Assembly: GCF_015832195.1 (NCBI RefSeq)
Contig: NC_052026.1
Span: forward strand, 17,145,013-17,209,012
DNA from: Motacilla alba alba
Taxonomy: Eukaryota; Chordata; Aves; Passeriformes; Motacillidae
Direction: 5' to 3'
DNA: 64,000 nt
Shown: in pieces, positions 62,301 to 64,000 of the stretch
How positions within the stretch are numbered: the stretch's first letter is position 1
How the letters are laid out: each line of letters starts with the position of its first letter
The notes under the pieces: model-generated
The model's input: the letters and a program-made list of their open reading frames with translations, nothing else
What the model was told of the DNA's origin: nothing
Databases searched by the model: none
Program-made: the position numbers and the translations under genes

Positions 62301-63980
62301 AGAGGCAAGTACCTGCCTATAATTACTGAGAGTACAAACTACATTACAATGAGTATTCATCTGAATTTCAAGCTAGGGCTTGCCAGACCTTATAATTAAT
62401 GATAAAAATATGTGACTGCTAGGTTATATTGCTACAGATTTATTTCTTGATATATCATTCCTAGGGAAATTTAATAATATAGTTAGTTACAGTAAATTAG
62501 CTATTTTCAGGGAAAATTGTCATGGTTCTGAAAACAGCCCAGAGTCAAATCCTAACAAAGTACACTCAAATGTGTGCTTGAAGTGACCACAGATGTGCTG
62601 AGATTTCTATTAGGCCTGTTCCTGGAGGGACTGCAAACTTGGAGGCTTTTTATCATAAATAAATAAATTGGAAGACCATTAGAAACTGTTTGAAGACAGG
62701 AGAACCAGTTTGATTTGTTGTTTTTTATTTATACCAGCTCCCATTTCTGGATGAGGTTGCAGTCAGCATATATGTACCAGGAAAATAATGGCTGAGCCTG
62801 ACTCAGTGACACTGATGGCAATTTTTGGACTGCCTGTAATGGATTTTGTGCTCGCTACTCTGCTGATTTCTCATGTTTCTGTTTTCTGAGTTATGACCCA
62901 GTTTATTTCCTGTAGATCTCTGATTTTTCCAGCTGCCAGCTCAAGGGTTGAGGGGCTCTGTCTTGCCGCAGCCTCACCTGAGCACATTAATGAGGGTGGC
63001 TCCAATGCCATGGATTCCAGAGGCAGGCAGAAACATTGGGATATCTCACTTGTAGAGGTTGGAAAGTGGAGGAGGGTTAAATGAACTCGGCAGCCACCTC
63101 ATTTCTCTTGCTGGAGGCACTTGACAGAAATTATTTTAAACACATCTGACATTATGTGACTTACAACAATATGCTGCAAACCCAGTGGGGTAAAATCTTA
63201 ACTGCAGTGGTTTAGCAAAATTGCTTGAGAATTGCATTTAAAGAAAGTAACTTGTTTTCTGTGCTGCACAATAGCCTGGATCCATTGCATTCCAGCCAAG
63301 GAGCCTGGACTGACAGATGTCTATAAATAATTGCTGGAAATAAAGGGACACTTGGAGACATTTAGAGAGGAAACAGAAGGAATTAAGAAGAATAGCCTAG
63401 AGGGTTCTGCAGGATCATAAAATAGTAATTTGTAGAGCTGGATAAAGCATGAGGAAGGGGCTGGGTATCATTGGTAGCTCTGGAAAATAGTGCAGTGGTT
63501 CAGGTAAATGAAAACTGATGCTGAAATTGTGCCTGGTTTTTTTAGAACATCCTGCCAGGTTGGTTGGTTTGTTGGGGTTTTTTTTAATACTTAACCTAAC
63601 AATAATTTCAATACACGGATTAATAGAAATGGTTTCTTTATGATAGGTGGAGTCAAAAGAGCCCATGAAAGGGAAACAAAAGGCCAGCTGGCCTAGCAAA
63701 GTGGCAAAAATAAATTTGGCATCATTGACTTTTACACACCTGTTGCCAGCTTTGATACATTTCAAATATTCTAGCTCTGTTTTCCAGGCTCTCTTTATTT
63801 GTGCCCTGCAATCCTTGCTGGCCTGTGGCAGAAGAAGATTGCCAAAGCTGTAAAATGAATCAAATTGGATTGAATTGGCTGAAGTGTCAAAGTCTTCTTC
63901 TTTCTTTTGACCAATAAATCCCAGGGGACAAAGGGAAATCAAGGGGTGTTTTTACAAGTTATCTTTTTGCTGAAGATTAA

Positions 63981-63995
63981 TTTTTTTTTTTTTTT
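63981..63995 (+). repeat. Run of 15 T at window end
   Basis: Uninterrupted T run. Confidence 0.95.
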
Positions 63996-64000
63996 AAGTC

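Larger units (their letters stand above)
58695..64000 (+). other. CDH13: CDH13 intron downstream of the EC1-EC2 exon (5' part)
   Basis: Begins with the donor GTGAGT and runs past the window end. The first 500 bases are mostly a solo LTR. After 59164 I see only AT-rich intron with a 16-A run at 59328-59343 and a 15-T run at 63981-63995. A 175-codon frame on the minus strand at 63415-63942 resembles no family I know. Confidence 0.85.

Noticed and set aside
63415..63942. 175-codon minus-strand frame
   Set aside because: No recognisable domain, AT-rich intron context and no splice or promoter signal; best explained as chance.

Overview
The window is eukaryotic and almost entirely intronic. It comes from a bird, probably a passerine. 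The evidence is CR1 LINE 3' ends with the avian 8-bp tail (ATTCTGTG type) and solo LTRs that resemble passerine endogenous retrovirus LTRs as I remember them. Two short exons, with consensus splice sites on the + strand, read as cadherin-13 (CDH13, T-cadherin). I see no bacterial gene layout, operon, CRISPR array, rRNA or tRNA. Most open frames over 60 codons look like chance frames in AT-rich intron.

Layout: 1-12983 is the 3' part of an intron upstream of the first exon. 12984-13136 is a 153-bp exon encoding most of cadherin repeat EC1. 13137-58549 is one 45.4-kb intron. 58550-58694 is a 145-bp exon encoding the end of EC1, the EC1-EC2 calcium linker and the start of EC2. 58695-64000 begins the next intron. 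The exons join in frame (phase 0 junction) and give a continuous T-cadherin-like protein. By analogy with vertebrate CDH13 they are probably exons 5 and 6; that numbering is inferred.

Mobile elements in the introns: three solo LTRs of one family, all antisense to CDH13 (30843-31261, 48695-49102, 58726-59157), two with perfect 6-bp target duplications and one with a 5-bp match; one LTR of a different family in sense orientation (24291-24836) with an internal 32-bp minisatellite and a polyadenylation signal; a young CR1 fragment with an intact reading frame (54987-55464); an older CR1 (56398-56945) split by a 77-bp block that is also found 2 kb upstream; and a small antisense CR1 3' end (54731-54770). 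Simple repeats include a 150-bp polypyrimidine tract, a 23-G run 489 bp before the first exon, an A/C-only tract, and a pentanucleotide expansion inside the LTR next to the second exon.

I found no new multi-gene system. The most interesting points are the LTR inserted 31 bp past a CDH13 splice donor, the copied 77-bp block inside a CR1, and several tracts likely to form non-B DNA.
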